A stretch of 64,000 nucleotides of DNA, from assembly GCA_050874585.1 (NCBI GenBank), contig JBNMKZ010000008.1, positions 1 through 64,000 of the forward strand. Direction: 5' to 3'. A model generated the notes under the pieces. The model had not been told where the DNA came from, searched no databases, and was given only the letters and a program-made list of their open reading frames with translations. The stretch's first letter is position 1; the number at the start of each line of letters is the position of its first letter. Both the position numbers and the translations under genes were made by a program. This stretch comes from UBA1067 sp050874585. GTDB taxonomy: Bacteria > Verrucomicrobiota > Kiritimatiellia > RFP12 > UBA1067. This document shows, one piece after another, positions 7,197 through 15,945 of the stretch.

Positions 7197-9371
7197 TTAG
7201 CGGATAATCAGCCTGAAGCCAATCGTCTTCTGCGACTCGTAGCACCCAATGTCAATCGTCTTACCGACCACACGCGGCAATCCCTCGAAGTCAACGGACG
7301 AAAGCGACAGCCCCGCCGTCACACCCTTGTCCATCAGGAGACCGCCCACTTTTGGACGATAGTTGCCCGCCGCATAATTGGCGAACATCTCGTCCACCGT
7401 CCCCACGCGGCAGGTGCCGTTGATCGGCTCCGCGTCATCCGTCACGCAGTTGAGGAACGAGCTGGCATACGTGCCCGACCACGCATTGGTCGAAGCACCG
7501 CCCGTCGTACGCGTTCCGGCCATCACGCAATTGACCACACGCGCATCGCCATGCGAACTCCGAACGGCGGCGACAAGGCCCGTATGGCAGTTGTTCACAA
7601 TCGTGCAATTGACGAGCGACCCCTGAAGGACGCGCACGACGCTCTTGTCTTTGGCCGCCGGGTATTGGTATGTTCCCTCCGCCGCGTTTCCGACAATCAG
7701 AGAATTGGCAACCGTACCCCGCGCGACATACGCGGCAATACCATCCGTTTCACTTCCCGCCTGCCATCCGAATGCGCAATCTTCAATCCTGCAATGTGTC
7801 ACGAGGGCGTTCGCGTCGTTCAAGTAAACACCGCCGCCGCGTCCATTCCAAGAACGAACCATTCCCGACCTAATCCAGCAGTTGGAGACAACGCCGCCAG
7901 CCGCGCCAATGGAAATATTCCCCCCCTGAGAATAGGAGGTGCCCTTCTCAATCGTCAGGCCCGAAACGTGCGCACTTGCATTGCGCAGGATGAACACTCG
8001 ATGATCCTTATCTTTTTCCTGCGCTTCCTTGACATTTCGAATCGTCACGTCCACCGGATTGCCCGTTGTGCCAACGACTGCAATCGCATTCGTCAGCGTC
8101 ATTTCCTTCGTGATGGGATAGACCCCCGGGCGAACGAAGACCGTTCCACCCAATTCGCCGAACGTCGCGTCGAGATAATCAATCGCCGCTCCAACCGTCT
8201 GCTTTGGGTCAAACTCAGTAAAGCCCGCGTTTTCGTCCGAACCGTTCGGATCCACATAAAGCGTGTTGTTCGCCTGTGCCGGAACAAAGACGGCGCGCAG
8301 ACTCTTCGGTCGGTCACACCGGACTGAAATTGTCGTCGCCGTCACATCGTCAAGCCCCCCGGTGTCGCCCTGCCAGGTGTGGAAGCGGAAGCCCGCGTTC
8401 GGAATCGCCCGAAGCGTGAGAAAACCGTTCTCCGCACACCACCCCTCGTCGGGGACGTTCACGTGCCCCTCGCCCGCCACCGCAACCTCAACCTTGTTTG
8501 AGACGACGAACTGCCACTCCCACATGCACACGCCGCCCGGATAGTCGAATTGCGCGACATTTTGCGTCCCCGAACCGAGCGCATTCCACTTCGTCGCATC
8601 GGCGACATCTCGTTGGGAGGCGCGCCAACCAACGCACCCGGCGATCTGCTTTCCCTCCGTCAGCACAATCGGCGTTTCGATTGAGAGGTTGCAGACCTGC
8701 CCACTTTCCACCTCCATGATTCCGTAGGCGGGCGTGGGTTCGCCGTACTTCTCCGGCGTTCCCGTCACAAGCAGAACATTCCTGTCGATGGAGAACAGTT
8801 CCAGTTCCTGGATGACGATGTAGCCATCGCCACTCTGCGGACTCACCAGACGAAGACGGTAGAACTTGTAGGCCGTCAGGTTGGGGAACTCAAAGTACCG
8901 CGCCTCAAGTCCGTCCCACTTCTCCGTCTCGTTTTCCGAATCGAGAACCTCCCACGAACCGTCCGCTCCCGTCTGCGATCCTTCAAGGTGGAACGCCTTG
9001 GGAGATCGCTCCTCGGGGGAATGTCCATCCTTGTGCTGGTTGTAGATCCGGTAAGCGTTCACGACCTGCGGGGTCTTGAATTCGTAGACGACCCACACCG
9101 GTTTCGCGTTGCCGCCAAAGCGATGGCCGTTATCAATGCCGGTCGTCGACGTCGGCACGTCACCAATGATGTCAAACGCCATTGCGCCGTTGCTATTGTT
9201 GAGGTTGTCGTTTCCCGTGATGCTGGCGCGATTCTCAAGATCATCCGTCAAGTCGACGAGTGTCACACCAACCGGTTCCGTCGTTCGGGCGGCAAAAACG
9301 CTTCCGCACACGGCTGCGAAGGCCATGCCCGATGCAATTACCCGACAAGTCAATCTGATAGAGATTCTCAT
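7197..9371 (-). CDS. Secreted discoidin-like / right-handed beta-helix protein
   Basis: About 724 residues. The start at 9371 is preferred because AAAGG lies 7 nt upstream; the ATG at 9377 has no such site. Order of parts: signal peptide ending near VFA; a region resembling F5/8-type (discoidin) binding domains, with NAYRIYNQHKD and a late WEVLDSE...FPNLTAYKFYRLRL stretch; a middle domain with a MxxWEWQFVV segment and a Bacon/repeat-like part; then a parallel beta-helix opening at TLYVDPNGSDENAGF, typical of pectate-lyase-like and surface proteins. The protein ends in GFRLIIR, a motif shared with the giant protein at 59841. Likely surface-exposed carbohydrate binding; no catalytic residues were identified. 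Confidence 0.7.
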   Translation of the reverse strand: MRISIRLTCRVIASGMAFAAVCGSVFAARTTEPVGVTLVDLTDDLENRASITGNDNLNNSNGAMAFDIIGDVPTSTTGIDNGHRFGGNAKPVWVVYEFKTPQVVNAYRIYNQHKDGHSPEERSPKAFHLEGSQTGADGSWEVLDSENETEKWDGLEARYFEFPNLTAYKFYRLRLVSPQSGDGYIVIQELELFSIDRNVLLVTGTPEKYGEPTPAYGIMEVESGQVCNLSIETPIVLTEGKQIAGCVGWRASQRDVADATKWNALGSGTQNVAQFDYPGGVCMWEWQFVVSNKVEVAVAGEGHVNVPDEGWCAENGFLTLRAIPNAGFRFHTWQGDTGGLDDVTATTISVRCDRPKSLRAVFVPAQANNTLYVDPNGSDENAGFTEFDPKQTVGAAIDYLDATFGELGGTVFVRPGVYPITKEMTLTNAIAVVGTTGNPVDVTIRNVKEAQEKDKDHRVFILRNASAHVSGLTIEKGTSYSQGGNISIGAAGGVVSNCWIRSGMVRSWNGRGGGVYLNDANALVTHCRIEDCAFGWQAGSETDGIAAYVARGTVANSLIVGNAAEGTYQYPAAKDKSVVRVLQGSLVNCTIVNNCHTGLVAAVRSSHGDARVVNCVMAGTRTTGGASTNAWSGTYASSFLNCVTDDAEPINGTCRVGTVDEMFANYAAGNYRPKVGGLLMDKGVTAGLSLSSVDFEGLPRVVGKTIDIGCYESQKTIGFRLIIR

Positions 9372-9421
9372 GTGCATACCTTTCGTTTACTCTTCACCTG
9401 GCCGTTCCCAAGTTCAATTGA

Positions 9422-9427
9422 ATTATA
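9422..9427 (-). promoter_or_regulatory. -10 element upstream of the beta-helix protein
   Basis: TATAAT on the minus strand (9427-9422) lies about 50 nt before the ATG at 9371. It would give a short leader containing the AAAGG ribosome-binding site. Confidence 0.45.
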
Positions 9428-9534
9428 GCCCATTTTCCCCTTCCCTCGCAAGAGTAAATATGCGACGCGATACGATTGCACTTTCGCGACACATGTGCAT
9501 GGGTCGTGCAACCCAATCGTCATCTCCAAGGCAT

Positions 9535-9576
9535 AAAAGAAGGCGCGGCGGACAGGCAAAACGCCATCCGCCGCGT
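9535..9576 (-). terminator. Rho-independent terminator of htpG
   Basis: On the minus strand CGCGGCGGA pairs with TCCGCCGCG around a GGC...GCC inner stem and a short loop, followed by CTTCTTTTA. It lies 35-75 nt past the htpG stop. Confidence 0.75.
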
Positions 9577-9609
9577 CTCTCACGAACGGGACTCATCGCC
9601 CCGCGTCGA

Positions 9610-11499
9610 TTACTTCATCATCAAGTCGGCGAGAAGCTTCGCGAAACGGGCACCGTCCTCAACGGGCGAACCCTCCGCAATCAGTGCCGCGTCATAGAGC
9701 AGTGCCACGGCATCGGCAAACGCCGAACCCGACAGCCCCTTAATCTTCGCCACGAGCGGATGCGTTGCGTTGATTTCGAGGATGCGCTTCTCTTCCGGCA
9801 CATTCTCCTTCATCGCTCGCATCATGCGCACCATGGACGGCGGGAGGGCGTTCTCCTTCGCAACCAAGCAGCAGGGCGAATCGGTCAGGCGCGTCGAAAC
9901 GCGCACGTCGGAGACCTTGGACTCCAGCTCCTTCTTGACGGACTCCAGGAACGGCTTCAATTCCGCCGCAGCCTTCCCGATCGCCTCCTTCTCGGCCTTC
10001 TGTTCTTCTTCGCTACCGAAGGTGACATCACCCTTCGCAATGTCGACGAACTTCTTGCCGTCGAACTCGCGGAGCGATTCGGTCAGGAACTCGTCAACCG
10101 GGTCGACGAAGAGGAGCACGTCGCACCCGTGCTTGCGGGCGGCCTCCAACTGCGGGGCCTTGCGGGCATCTTCCTCCCGTTCGGCCACGAGGTAATAGAT
10201 GTCCTTCTGATCCGTCGCCATGTCCTTGACGTAATCCTCAAGGAAAACCGTCTTGCCAACATCGCCGCGTGCAGTCGGGTACTTGATGAGTTTCTTGATG
10301 CGATCCGCGTTGGCGTAGTCCGTATGGACACCTTCCTTCAGCACCGTGCCGAAGGCCCGCCAGAACTCGTCGTAACGCTTGGCGTCCTTCTTGAGCGTCT
10401 CAAGCGTCGAGAGAATCTTCGACGTGACCGCACTCTTGATCTTGGCGATGATGGCATCGTCCTGAAGCATCTCGCGGGAGACGTTCAGCGGCAGGTCGGC
10501 GCTGTCCACGACACCCTTCACGAAGCGAAGCCAGTTCGGCAGAAGCATCTCGATGTCATCGCCGATGAAGACATTGCGCACATAGAGCGAAAGCCCACGC
10601 TTCTGCTGGGGCATGAAGAGTTCCATCGTCGCCTTCTTCGGAATGAAGAGCAGGGCCTTGAACTCCACCTGTCCCTCGCCGGAAAACGGAATCGTCTCAA
10701 ACGGCTCGTCCCAGTCGTGCGTCAGGTGCTTGTAGAACTCGTCATATTCCTCCTTCTTCACGTCCTTCTTCGGGCGCTTCCAGAGGGCGGTCATCGTGTT
10801 GAGCGGCTTCTTCTCGTCCTCCTCACGACGCTTGCGATCCTCGTCCTTCGCATCCGCCGGAACGTCAATCTGGCGGAACGTAATGGGATAGGCGATGAAA
10901 TCGGAGTATTTCTTCACGAGCTCGCCAATCCGCCACTTGTCGAGGTACTCGACCTGGTCGTCGCGCAGGTGGAGCATGACGCTCGTGCCGTACTCGTCCC
11001 GCGTCGAATCGGCGATTGTGTAGTCGCCACCCATGTCGGACTCCCACTGGAACGCGGCATCCTGCCCGCGCTTCTTCGAGACAACGCGCACCCGGTCGGC
11101 CACCATGAATGCCGCGTAGAAGCCAACGCCGAACTGGCCAATCAGTTCGGGAAGGTTTTCGCCACCCTTCTCCTTCAGGGCCTGACGGAACGCCTTCGTG
11201 CCCGAACTGGCAATCGTCCCGAGGTTCTTCTCAAGATCCGCCGCGTCCATGCCCGTGCCGTTATCGGCAATCATGAGCGTCTTGGCGGACTTGTCGACCG
11301 CGATTTCAATCTTCCAGGTGGGATTGTCCGCCACAAGCGACTTGTCGGTCAACCCGAGGAACTTGGCGCGGTCAATCGCGTCGGACGCATTGGAAATCAG
11401 TTCACGAAGGAAGATTTCCTTCTTTGAATACAACGAATTGACAACGAGATCGAGCATTTCTGCAATCTCGGCCTTGAATGCATGAGTCTTCGTTTCCAT
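9610..11499 (-). CDS. htpG: Molecular chaperone HtpG (Hsp90)
   Basis: Cytosolic Hsp90 ATPase that aids protein folding under stress. The 629-residue length and domain layout match bacterial HtpG. The N-terminal GHKL ATPase has the signatures YSKKEIFLRELISNASDA, IADNGTGM and IGQFGVGFYAAFMVADRV; the middle domain and C-terminal dimerisation domain follow. A shorter charged linker replaces the eukaryotic acidic one. The start at 11499 follows an extended -10 (TGATATAAT) by 10 nt, giving an almost leaderless transcript. Upstream lies a dispersed repeat and a 22-bp array instead of a recognisable heat-shock operator such as CIRCE. A terminator follows at 9535-9576. Identification is firm. Confidence 0.97.
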   Translation of the reverse strand: METKTHAFKAEIAEMLDLVVNSLYSKKEIFLRELISNASDAIDRAKFLGLTDKSLVADNPTWKIEIAVDKSAKTLMIADNGTGMDAADLEKNLGTIASSGTKAFRQALKEKGGENLPELIGQFGVGFYAAFMVADRVRVVSKKRGQDAAFQWESDMGGDYTIADSTRDEYGTSVMLHLRDDQVEYLDKWRIGELVKKYSDFIAYPITFRQIDVPADAKDEDRKRREEDEKKPLNTMTALWKRPKKDVKKEEYDEFYKHLTHDWDEPFETIPFSGEGQVEFKALLFIPKKATMELFMPQQKRGLSLYVRNVFIGDDIEMLLPNWLRFVKGVVDSADLPLNVSREMLQDDAIIAKIKSAVTSKILSTLETLKKDAKRYDEFWRAFGTVLKEGVHTDYANADRIKKLIKYPTARGDVGKTVFLEDYVKDMATDQKDIYYLVAEREEDARKAPQLEAARKHGCDVLLFVDPVDEFLTESLREFDGKKFVDIAKGDVTFGSEEEQKAEKEAIGKAAAELKPFLESVKKELESKVSDVRVSTRLTDSPCCLVAKENALPPSMVRMMRAMKENVPEEKRILEINATHPLVAKIKGLSGSAFADAVALLYDAALIAEGSPVEDGARFAKLLADLMMK

Positions 11500-11509
11500 A
11501 GTGGTTGGT

Positions 11510-11518
11510 ATTATATCA
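11510..11518 (-). promoter_or_regulatory. Extended -10 promoter of htpG
   Basis: TGATATAAT on the minus strand (11518-11510), 10 nt before the htpG ATG. The DNA immediately upstream, where a -35 would lie, is the dispersed repeat RE1. The same repeat abuts the serA -10 at 52639-52647. No good -35 hexamer is visible. Confidence 0.6.
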
Positions 11519-11664
11519 CAAACCGCAAGCTCGGGGGCTTGCGCGGCGGCTCGCCCGATCCGGACAGGCCGACCACAGGCACCACGCGGCAGAATGGTCT
11601 TGCCGGCCTGCCGTCCGACAGGCCATCGAAACTGCCGCGCTTGCGCCTACACAACGCCTACAAA
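11519..11664. repeat. Dispersed intergenic repeat RE1, compact copy
   Basis: GC-rich non-coding DNA with long exact matches to 52651-52965: 28 bases at 11531-11558 (same as 52661-52688), 18 bases at 11563-11580 (same as 52862-52879) and 19 bases at 11621-11639 (same as 52921-52939). It contains CTGCCG/CGGCAG-type inverted blocks. The repeat starts right at the htpG promoter and ends at array D. Confidence 0.8.
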
Positions 11665-11752
11665 ATGATGCGCACGACAAGTCCGACTCGTGCGCATCCC
11701 AGACATCTGTCATGCGCACCACACAACGCCGCGATGCGCACGACGGCGCGTC
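11665..11752. repeat. Array D: four 22-bp-period units
   Basis: The palindrome TGCGCA recurs at 11669, 11691, 11713 and 11735, exactly 22 bp apart. The extended units are ATGCGCACGA, TCGTGCGCAT (inverted), ATGCGCACCA and ATGCGCACGA. The array fills the gap between repeat RE1 and the stop codon of the gene at 11751. A fifth TGCGCA at 11759 lies inside the coding end, at 24 bp. Confidence 0.8.
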
Positions 11753-14700
11753 ACTCGATGCGCAAGGCGCGAAGGCGCACCCCGGCACGCTGGGAGCCAA
11801 ACGGCCTGAACTGCAAGTTGATGCGGGTAATCGCAACCGCGTCACTTGCGACGAGCCTCCTCAACGGAATACGAATCGCCTGCCAAGTCGTCGGGTCCGC
11901 GTCGACTTGCGCCCCCCGATAGGCCACATACGCGCCCGACTTCTCTTCACCGTCCGCCGTCCGATAGCCGAACAGGAACTGCGGAGTCGCTGCAGGCTGC
12001 GTGGCCGCTCCGGCGGATGTCTCGCCCAAGTTGACTTCCACGACAAAGCTGCGGTTCGTCACATCGTCCGCCGTCAGAGGAATCGCCTGGCGCAAGGCGG
12101 ACGTGTTGCCCGCCCAGTCGGAGGAGGCATCCGAGACCAGGACATCCACGACCCCGTCCTTCACCACCGTCTTGATTCCGCCCCAATTGACAAAATTCAG
12201 GTTATCCTCCGCAAAACCCGCAACGAACGGGTTCTCCGACGGCATCTCAAGCGACAGCGCGGCAATCATCACGCCCTTCGTCTTCTCTTCAAACGAGACC
12301 GAGGCGATGGACTTGCCGGATTGCGGATTGCCGCGCCGCGCCATCCAAAGCGTCTTCCCGGCATGATTGCGCCAGCCGACCAACTGGCGGTCATTCGGCT
12401 CTGCAAAATCAAGCGCGGCAGAAGTTCCGTCCGCATAGTTCAGGCGGACGGTGAAAAGCGATCCCTTCGCTCCATCGGGAACCGCATAGAGGACATGGAC
12501 GGCATTCGCCTTGCCCTCGCTCGGGACAGTGATTGCGCCCCGGTCAAGGCCGATGCCCGAGCGTCCGTCATTCTGGTCAATGCGAATGAACTCGAACGGA
12601 ATGCCCTCGCAGACCTGACGACCCCATGGAATCTTCCCGAAGACGTCCTCCAATGCCACATTGGCTGCGCGGCTCAAATCCACGAGCCGCACGCTTGCCG
12701 AATCGACCCAATAGGCATCCGTCGAGGCATCGGGACGATTCGCGGCAATCCAGTCCGAAAGTCCGGCGAGGAACTTTGCGGGGGATTCCGGCTCCTGGGC
12801 GAGGCGACGGGGCGATCCGCGCAGGACAACCGGCTCAAAGGGCAGCAACTTCACCAGCAATTCGCCCGCATCCGTCCGCGTCACGCCCATGCGGGTCGAG
12901 ACATCCACCCATCCCCGGCAGTCCGCACCGACGCTCTGCGGCTTCAGGCGAATGGCGCGCGGCGCAAGGCCATGGTTGATGAGGATGAAGCCGGCGCCCC
13001 GCGCATTCCGCGCCGCCGCGCACTCGACATCGGGCAACTCCTCCCCGCTCCGGGCATCCGTAATGAGGCAGGATGGGACAATGCCAAGCCCTTCGGCGAC
13101 CCGGCGGTAATAGACGGCCGCCTCACGCGCCGCCAGGCGACGGGGAAGGTGGATGAGATGACCGCGTCCAAGCGGCTGGTCCCGTCCCGTCACAAAGGCG
13201 GACGAATTCTTCTCGCCCCATTCCGTCAGGTCCAGCTTGTTCTCGACGGTCAGGAGCGTACCGCCCTTCTCCACCCAGCGGCGCAGGCGGTCGTTCGTTT
13301 CGGGGAGCGTCGCGTCCACGCCTGCCGCGACAAGGAGTTTGACATTCTTCAGGTGCCGCGCATCGAGCTGTTCCTCATAAACGACCTTAATCGGCAGTCG
13401 GGCGGCCAGCAGAGCCAGCACCGCCTCACGCGTGTAGGTTGCGTTCGGGTGCTTTTCCGCACGATCGAGGCGTTCCGTCGGCTGGGAGATAAGGACGGCA
13501 ATCGAATTCGTCAGGCCGCGAAAACGCGGCGTAAAGAGATCGTTCACGAGGGCAACGTCCCGCGCCGCATCCTTGATGCCGGCAAAGGCCTTCGGCTTGA
13601 CCGCCGCCGGATTGAGACATTCATAGGGCAGGACTTCGGCCAAAATCTGCGGTCCGTTCGGCTTCTTCCAGGTCCCATCCCTGCGTGAACGCCGCCCCCA
13701 CTTAAAGTAGTAGAAACCATTGATGCCGCGAGCATACTCCTGAAGAATCGCCGCACGGTGATAGGAGCGCGTCGCCCCGAGATAGGTCTCGCCATCCACA
13801 ATTGGACGATTCCCGGCAATGGCGAGACAGGCCAGCACCTCATAGGGGCCGCCTCCACCTGTCGGGGTCATGACAATGTCCGTCGTCTCGTTGGCGAGAA
13901 GTGGATTCACGAAGCCGAAGCCAATGCCCAGCGGCTGGAAGCAGGTCCGCGCCTCGGGGTCGACCTCACGGAGGGCCTCCTTGCCGCGTTTCATGCCTCG
14001 GGCGAAGATCCGCTCATTGAACTTGATGCGGGCGACTTTCCGTGCCGCCGGCGGGGCATCCGCCGGGATGGACGCGGCAAATTTCTCAAACAGCTTGTCC
14101 GCAAGAGGCGTGTCGTCCTCGTACGTCGGCTCATTGAAAAGCTCGTAAACCATCGGCTTCACGCCATGCTCACGCAGTTCCTTCGCGCCACTCTGCCACA
14201 TCTCCTTATAGAGGGTAAAGCCCTCTTCCGAAATCAGCGAATAGGGCATAAAGTGGCAGGAACCGTGCGAAAAGGCATCCTTTGACGGTGGACGGCTGGG
14301 GTCGTAGGTCAATCCGCCATGCGACCAACCGGCGCACGTGAAGTCAACGAAGACCGGGAGTCCGCACTTGTAGTAGCCGTCGGCACACGCCCAGTCCAAC
14401 TGCGCCCCGGCCTGCCAGAACCACCTCTCGGGACGATACTTGCGCAACCACGAGACGGAGACCTCACCGCCGGAGGCATTGAACCCAAGGCGATCGAACT
14501 GCTCACGGGTCGGCGGCTTCTCGTAAAGCCACTCCCAACCGGGAATGTTCATGAAAAACGGCTCATATTCACTCAGACTGGGCACACCGTAGATGATGTT
14601 GCCGAACAGGAAAAGCGGCCGTCCGTCCTTCTGAAAACCTCCGCCCGCCGAAAAGGTCACGGACTCATCCTTCGACACCTGCGCCTGCGCGGCACCAGAC

Positions 14701-14786
14701 ACCGACAAAACTGAGAAGGATGAGAGAAAAAGAAGCAAAACGCATAGAAAGCGCCCCATTCCAAGATTGCCATTCGTCTTTCGCAT
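11751..14786 (-). CDS. Secreted clan-A glycoside hydrolase-like protein
   Basis: 1011 residues with an N-terminal signal peptide (FLCVLLLFLSSFSVLS...AQA). The first ~450 residues resemble a (beta/alpha)8 glycosidase: YELFNEPTYED supplies an Asn-Glu acid/base pair and IVDGETYLGA a candidate nucleophile Glu, followed by GINGFYYFKWGRRS. A beta-galactosidase-trimerisation-like segment (LLVAAGVDATLPE...RLRRWVEKGGTLL) follows, then beta-rich C-terminal domains. The architecture recalls GH39/GH42-type enzymes acting on plant or host glycans, but no family can be fixed by eye. The start at 14786 follows TGGTATACT by 7 nt, again leaderless. Its 3' end abuts array D. Confidence 0.7.
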   Translation of the reverse strand: MRKTNGNLGMGRFLCVLLLFLSSFSVLSVSGAAQAQVSKDESVTFSAGGGFQKDGRPLFLFGNIIYGVPSLSEYEPFFMNIPGWEWLYEKPPTREQFDRLGFNASGGEVSVSWLRKYRPERWFWQAGAQLDWACADGYYKCGLPVFVDFTCAGWSHGGLTYDPSRPPSKDAFSHGSCHFMPYSLISEEGFTLYKEMWQSGAKELREHGVKPMVYELFNEPTYEDDTPLADKLFEKFAASIPADAPPAARKVARIKFNERIFARGMKRGKEALREVDPEARTCFQPLGIGFGFVNPLLANETTDIVMTPTGGGGPYEVLACLAIAGNRPIVDGETYLGATRSYHRAAILQEYARGINGFYYFKWGRRSRRDGTWKKPNGPQILAEVLPYECLNPAAVKPKAFAGIKDAARDVALVNDLFTPRFRGLTNSIAVLISQPTERLDRAEKHPNATYTREAVLALLAARLPIKVVYEEQLDARHLKNVKLLVAAGVDATLPETNDRLRRWVEKGGTLLTVENKLDLTEWGEKNSSAFVTGRDQPLGRGHLIHLPRRLAAREAAVYYRRVAEGLGIVPSCLITDARSGEELPDVECAAARNARGAGFILINHGLAPRAIRLKPQSVGADCRGWVDVSTRMGVTRTDAGELLVKLLPFEPVVLRGSPRRLAQEPESPAKFLAGLSDWIAANRPDASTDAYWVDSASVRLVDLSRAANVALEDVFGKIPWGRQVCEGIPFEFIRIDQNDGRSGIGLDRGAITVPSEGKANAVHVLYAVPDGAKGSLFTVRLNYADGTSAALDFAEPNDRQLVGWRNHAGKTLWMARRGNPQSGKSIASVSFEEKTKGVMIAALSLEMPSENPFVAGFAEDNLNFVNWGGIKTVVKDGVVDVLVSDASSDWAGNTSALRQAIPLTADDVTNRSFVVEVNLGETSAGAATQPAATPQFLFGYRTADGEEKSGAYVAYRGAQVDADPTTWQAIRIPLRRLVASDAVAITRINLQFRPFGSQRAGVRLRALRIE

Positions 14787-14793
14787 GGGTGGA

Positions 14794-14802
14794 AGTATAC
14801 CA
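14794..14802 (-). promoter_or_regulatory. Extended -10 promoter (leaderless) of the gene at 14786
   Basis: TGGTATACT on the minus strand (14802-14794), followed by seven bases and then ATG at 14786. Confidence 0.6.
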
Positions 14803-14903
14803 TACCCCTTCTCAAGGGGTCAAGGGTGCCCGCACGCAGAAAAGCAAGCTGTTGATGCGTATGGGGGCTTGCTTCCGCCAACCGAACGGGGGCGGGTAGA
14901 ATA

Positions 14904-14912
14904 TGGTATAAT
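14904..14912 (+). promoter_or_regulatory. Extended -10 promoter (leaderless) of the LpxC-like gene
   Basis: TGGTATAAT at 14904-14912, followed by seven bases and then ATG at 14920. No ribosome-binding site fits between them. Confidence 0.65.
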
Positions 14913-14919
14913 AAGCCCA

Positions 14920-15945
14920 ATGCAGATGCCTGAATACAAGATTGGACGAACCGTATTCGGAAGCGAGGCCTCCATTGCCGCCGCCTACGAATCGTTTCGT
15001 GAACAGGAAATTGACGAGATTCGCCTTGCCGACAACCGCGCTTCGCCTTTCCCCGCCAAGCGCATCACACTGGCCGGCGAAGCCTCCGTTGCCGGTGTCG
15101 GCACCTTCAAGGGCAGCGAGAAACAGGTCCTGACATTCGCGCCAAGCGAGCGTCCCGGCTGGTGGATTCGCCGCATGGACCATCCCGAGCAACTGGATAC
15201 CCAGGTGGACATCTCCAACCTCTGGACGAGCGCACAGAACCTCGTGCTCCGCTCGGGCAGTCCGCACAACTACCTGCGCATGGTCGAGCACATCATCGCC
15301 CTCAAGGCCGGTCTCGGGCTGGACGACATCCTGCTGAAGGTCAAGAGCGGCGACCCGCCCCTCTTCGACCAGTCCTCGTTGCCGCTCATCAAGGCCGTCG
15401 ACCACGCAAAGACGATTGCTCGTGAAACTGCCGCGACCTATGTCACGGTCAAGGAGCCTGTCGCCTTCGGCGGAAAACGCGGCGATTTTCTGCTCTTTTT
15501 CCCAGCCAAGGAGGGCGAACGCAATCTCCGAATCGACTGCGCCATCTCCTGGAACACCGTCATCGGCAAGCAGCGCGTCCTTTTTGACGTGACGCCCGAG
15601 ACCTTCCGTTATGCCGCGCTCGCCCGGACGAATGCCACGCACCGCCAGTACGTGCTCGCCAAGACCGTCGGCAAACTTTTTGCCGCGACGCGGAACTGGG
15701 GCTACAACGAGAAGAACATCCTCATTCACGGCCCGCGCAAGTTCTATACGGAGCCGCGCTTCCCCGTCAACGGCAAGTTCCTCGAACCCGTCTGGCATCG
15801 GGCGACGCTGGATCTCATGGCCGCGCTCTCGCTGACTGGCGCGGACCGCTTTGTCGGCACGGTCGTCAGCTACCGCGCAGGGCACACCCTTGATTGCGAC
15901 GCCATTCGCGCCCTCTACAGAAACAACCTGATATGCTCAATCTGA
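14920..15945 (+). CDS. lpxC: LpxC-like UDP-3-O-acyl-N-acetylglucosamine deacetylase
   Basis: LpxC is the zinc hydrolase for the committed step of lipid A synthesis. The 341-residue protein has a ~45-residue N-terminal extension and then the LpxC fold: ITLAGEASVAGVGTFKG matches the family start. MVEHIIALKAGLGLDD supplies the catalytic Glu123 and zinc ligand His124. VWHRATLDLM carries His293 and Asp298, and YRAGHTLD carries His322. In E. coli the second zinc His and the Asp are four residues apart; here they are five apart, so the active site may be atypical. The start at 14920 is set by the promoter 7 nt upstream. It overlaps the next gene by 13 nt. Probably a divergent true LpxC, less surely assigned than its neighbours. 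Confidence 0.7.
   Translation: MQMPEYKIGRTVFGSEASIAAAYESFREQEIDEIRLADNRASPFPAKRITLAGEASVAGVGTFKGSEKQVLTFAPSERPGWWIRRMDHPEQLDTQVDISNLWTSAQNLVLRSGSPHNYLRMVEHIIALKAGLGLDDILLKVKSGDPPLFDQSSLPLIKAVDHAKTIARETAATYVTVKEPVAFGGKRGDFLLFFPAKEGERNLRIDCAISWNTVIGKQRVLFDVTPETFRYAALARTNATHRQYVLAKTVGKLFAATRNWGYNEKNILIHGPRKFYTEPRFPVNGKFLEPVWHRATLDLMAALSLTGADRFVGTVVSYRAGHTLDCDAIRALYRNNLICSI

Noticed and set aside
4525..7200. 891-residue open frame on the plus strand opposite the glycosidase-like gene
   Set aside because: Antisense shadow of a real GC-rich gene; low-complexity Arg/His/Leu-rich translation, no domain and no start signals. The same holds for plus-strand frames at 913-2253, 11505-13688, 56196-57797 and 60198-61808.
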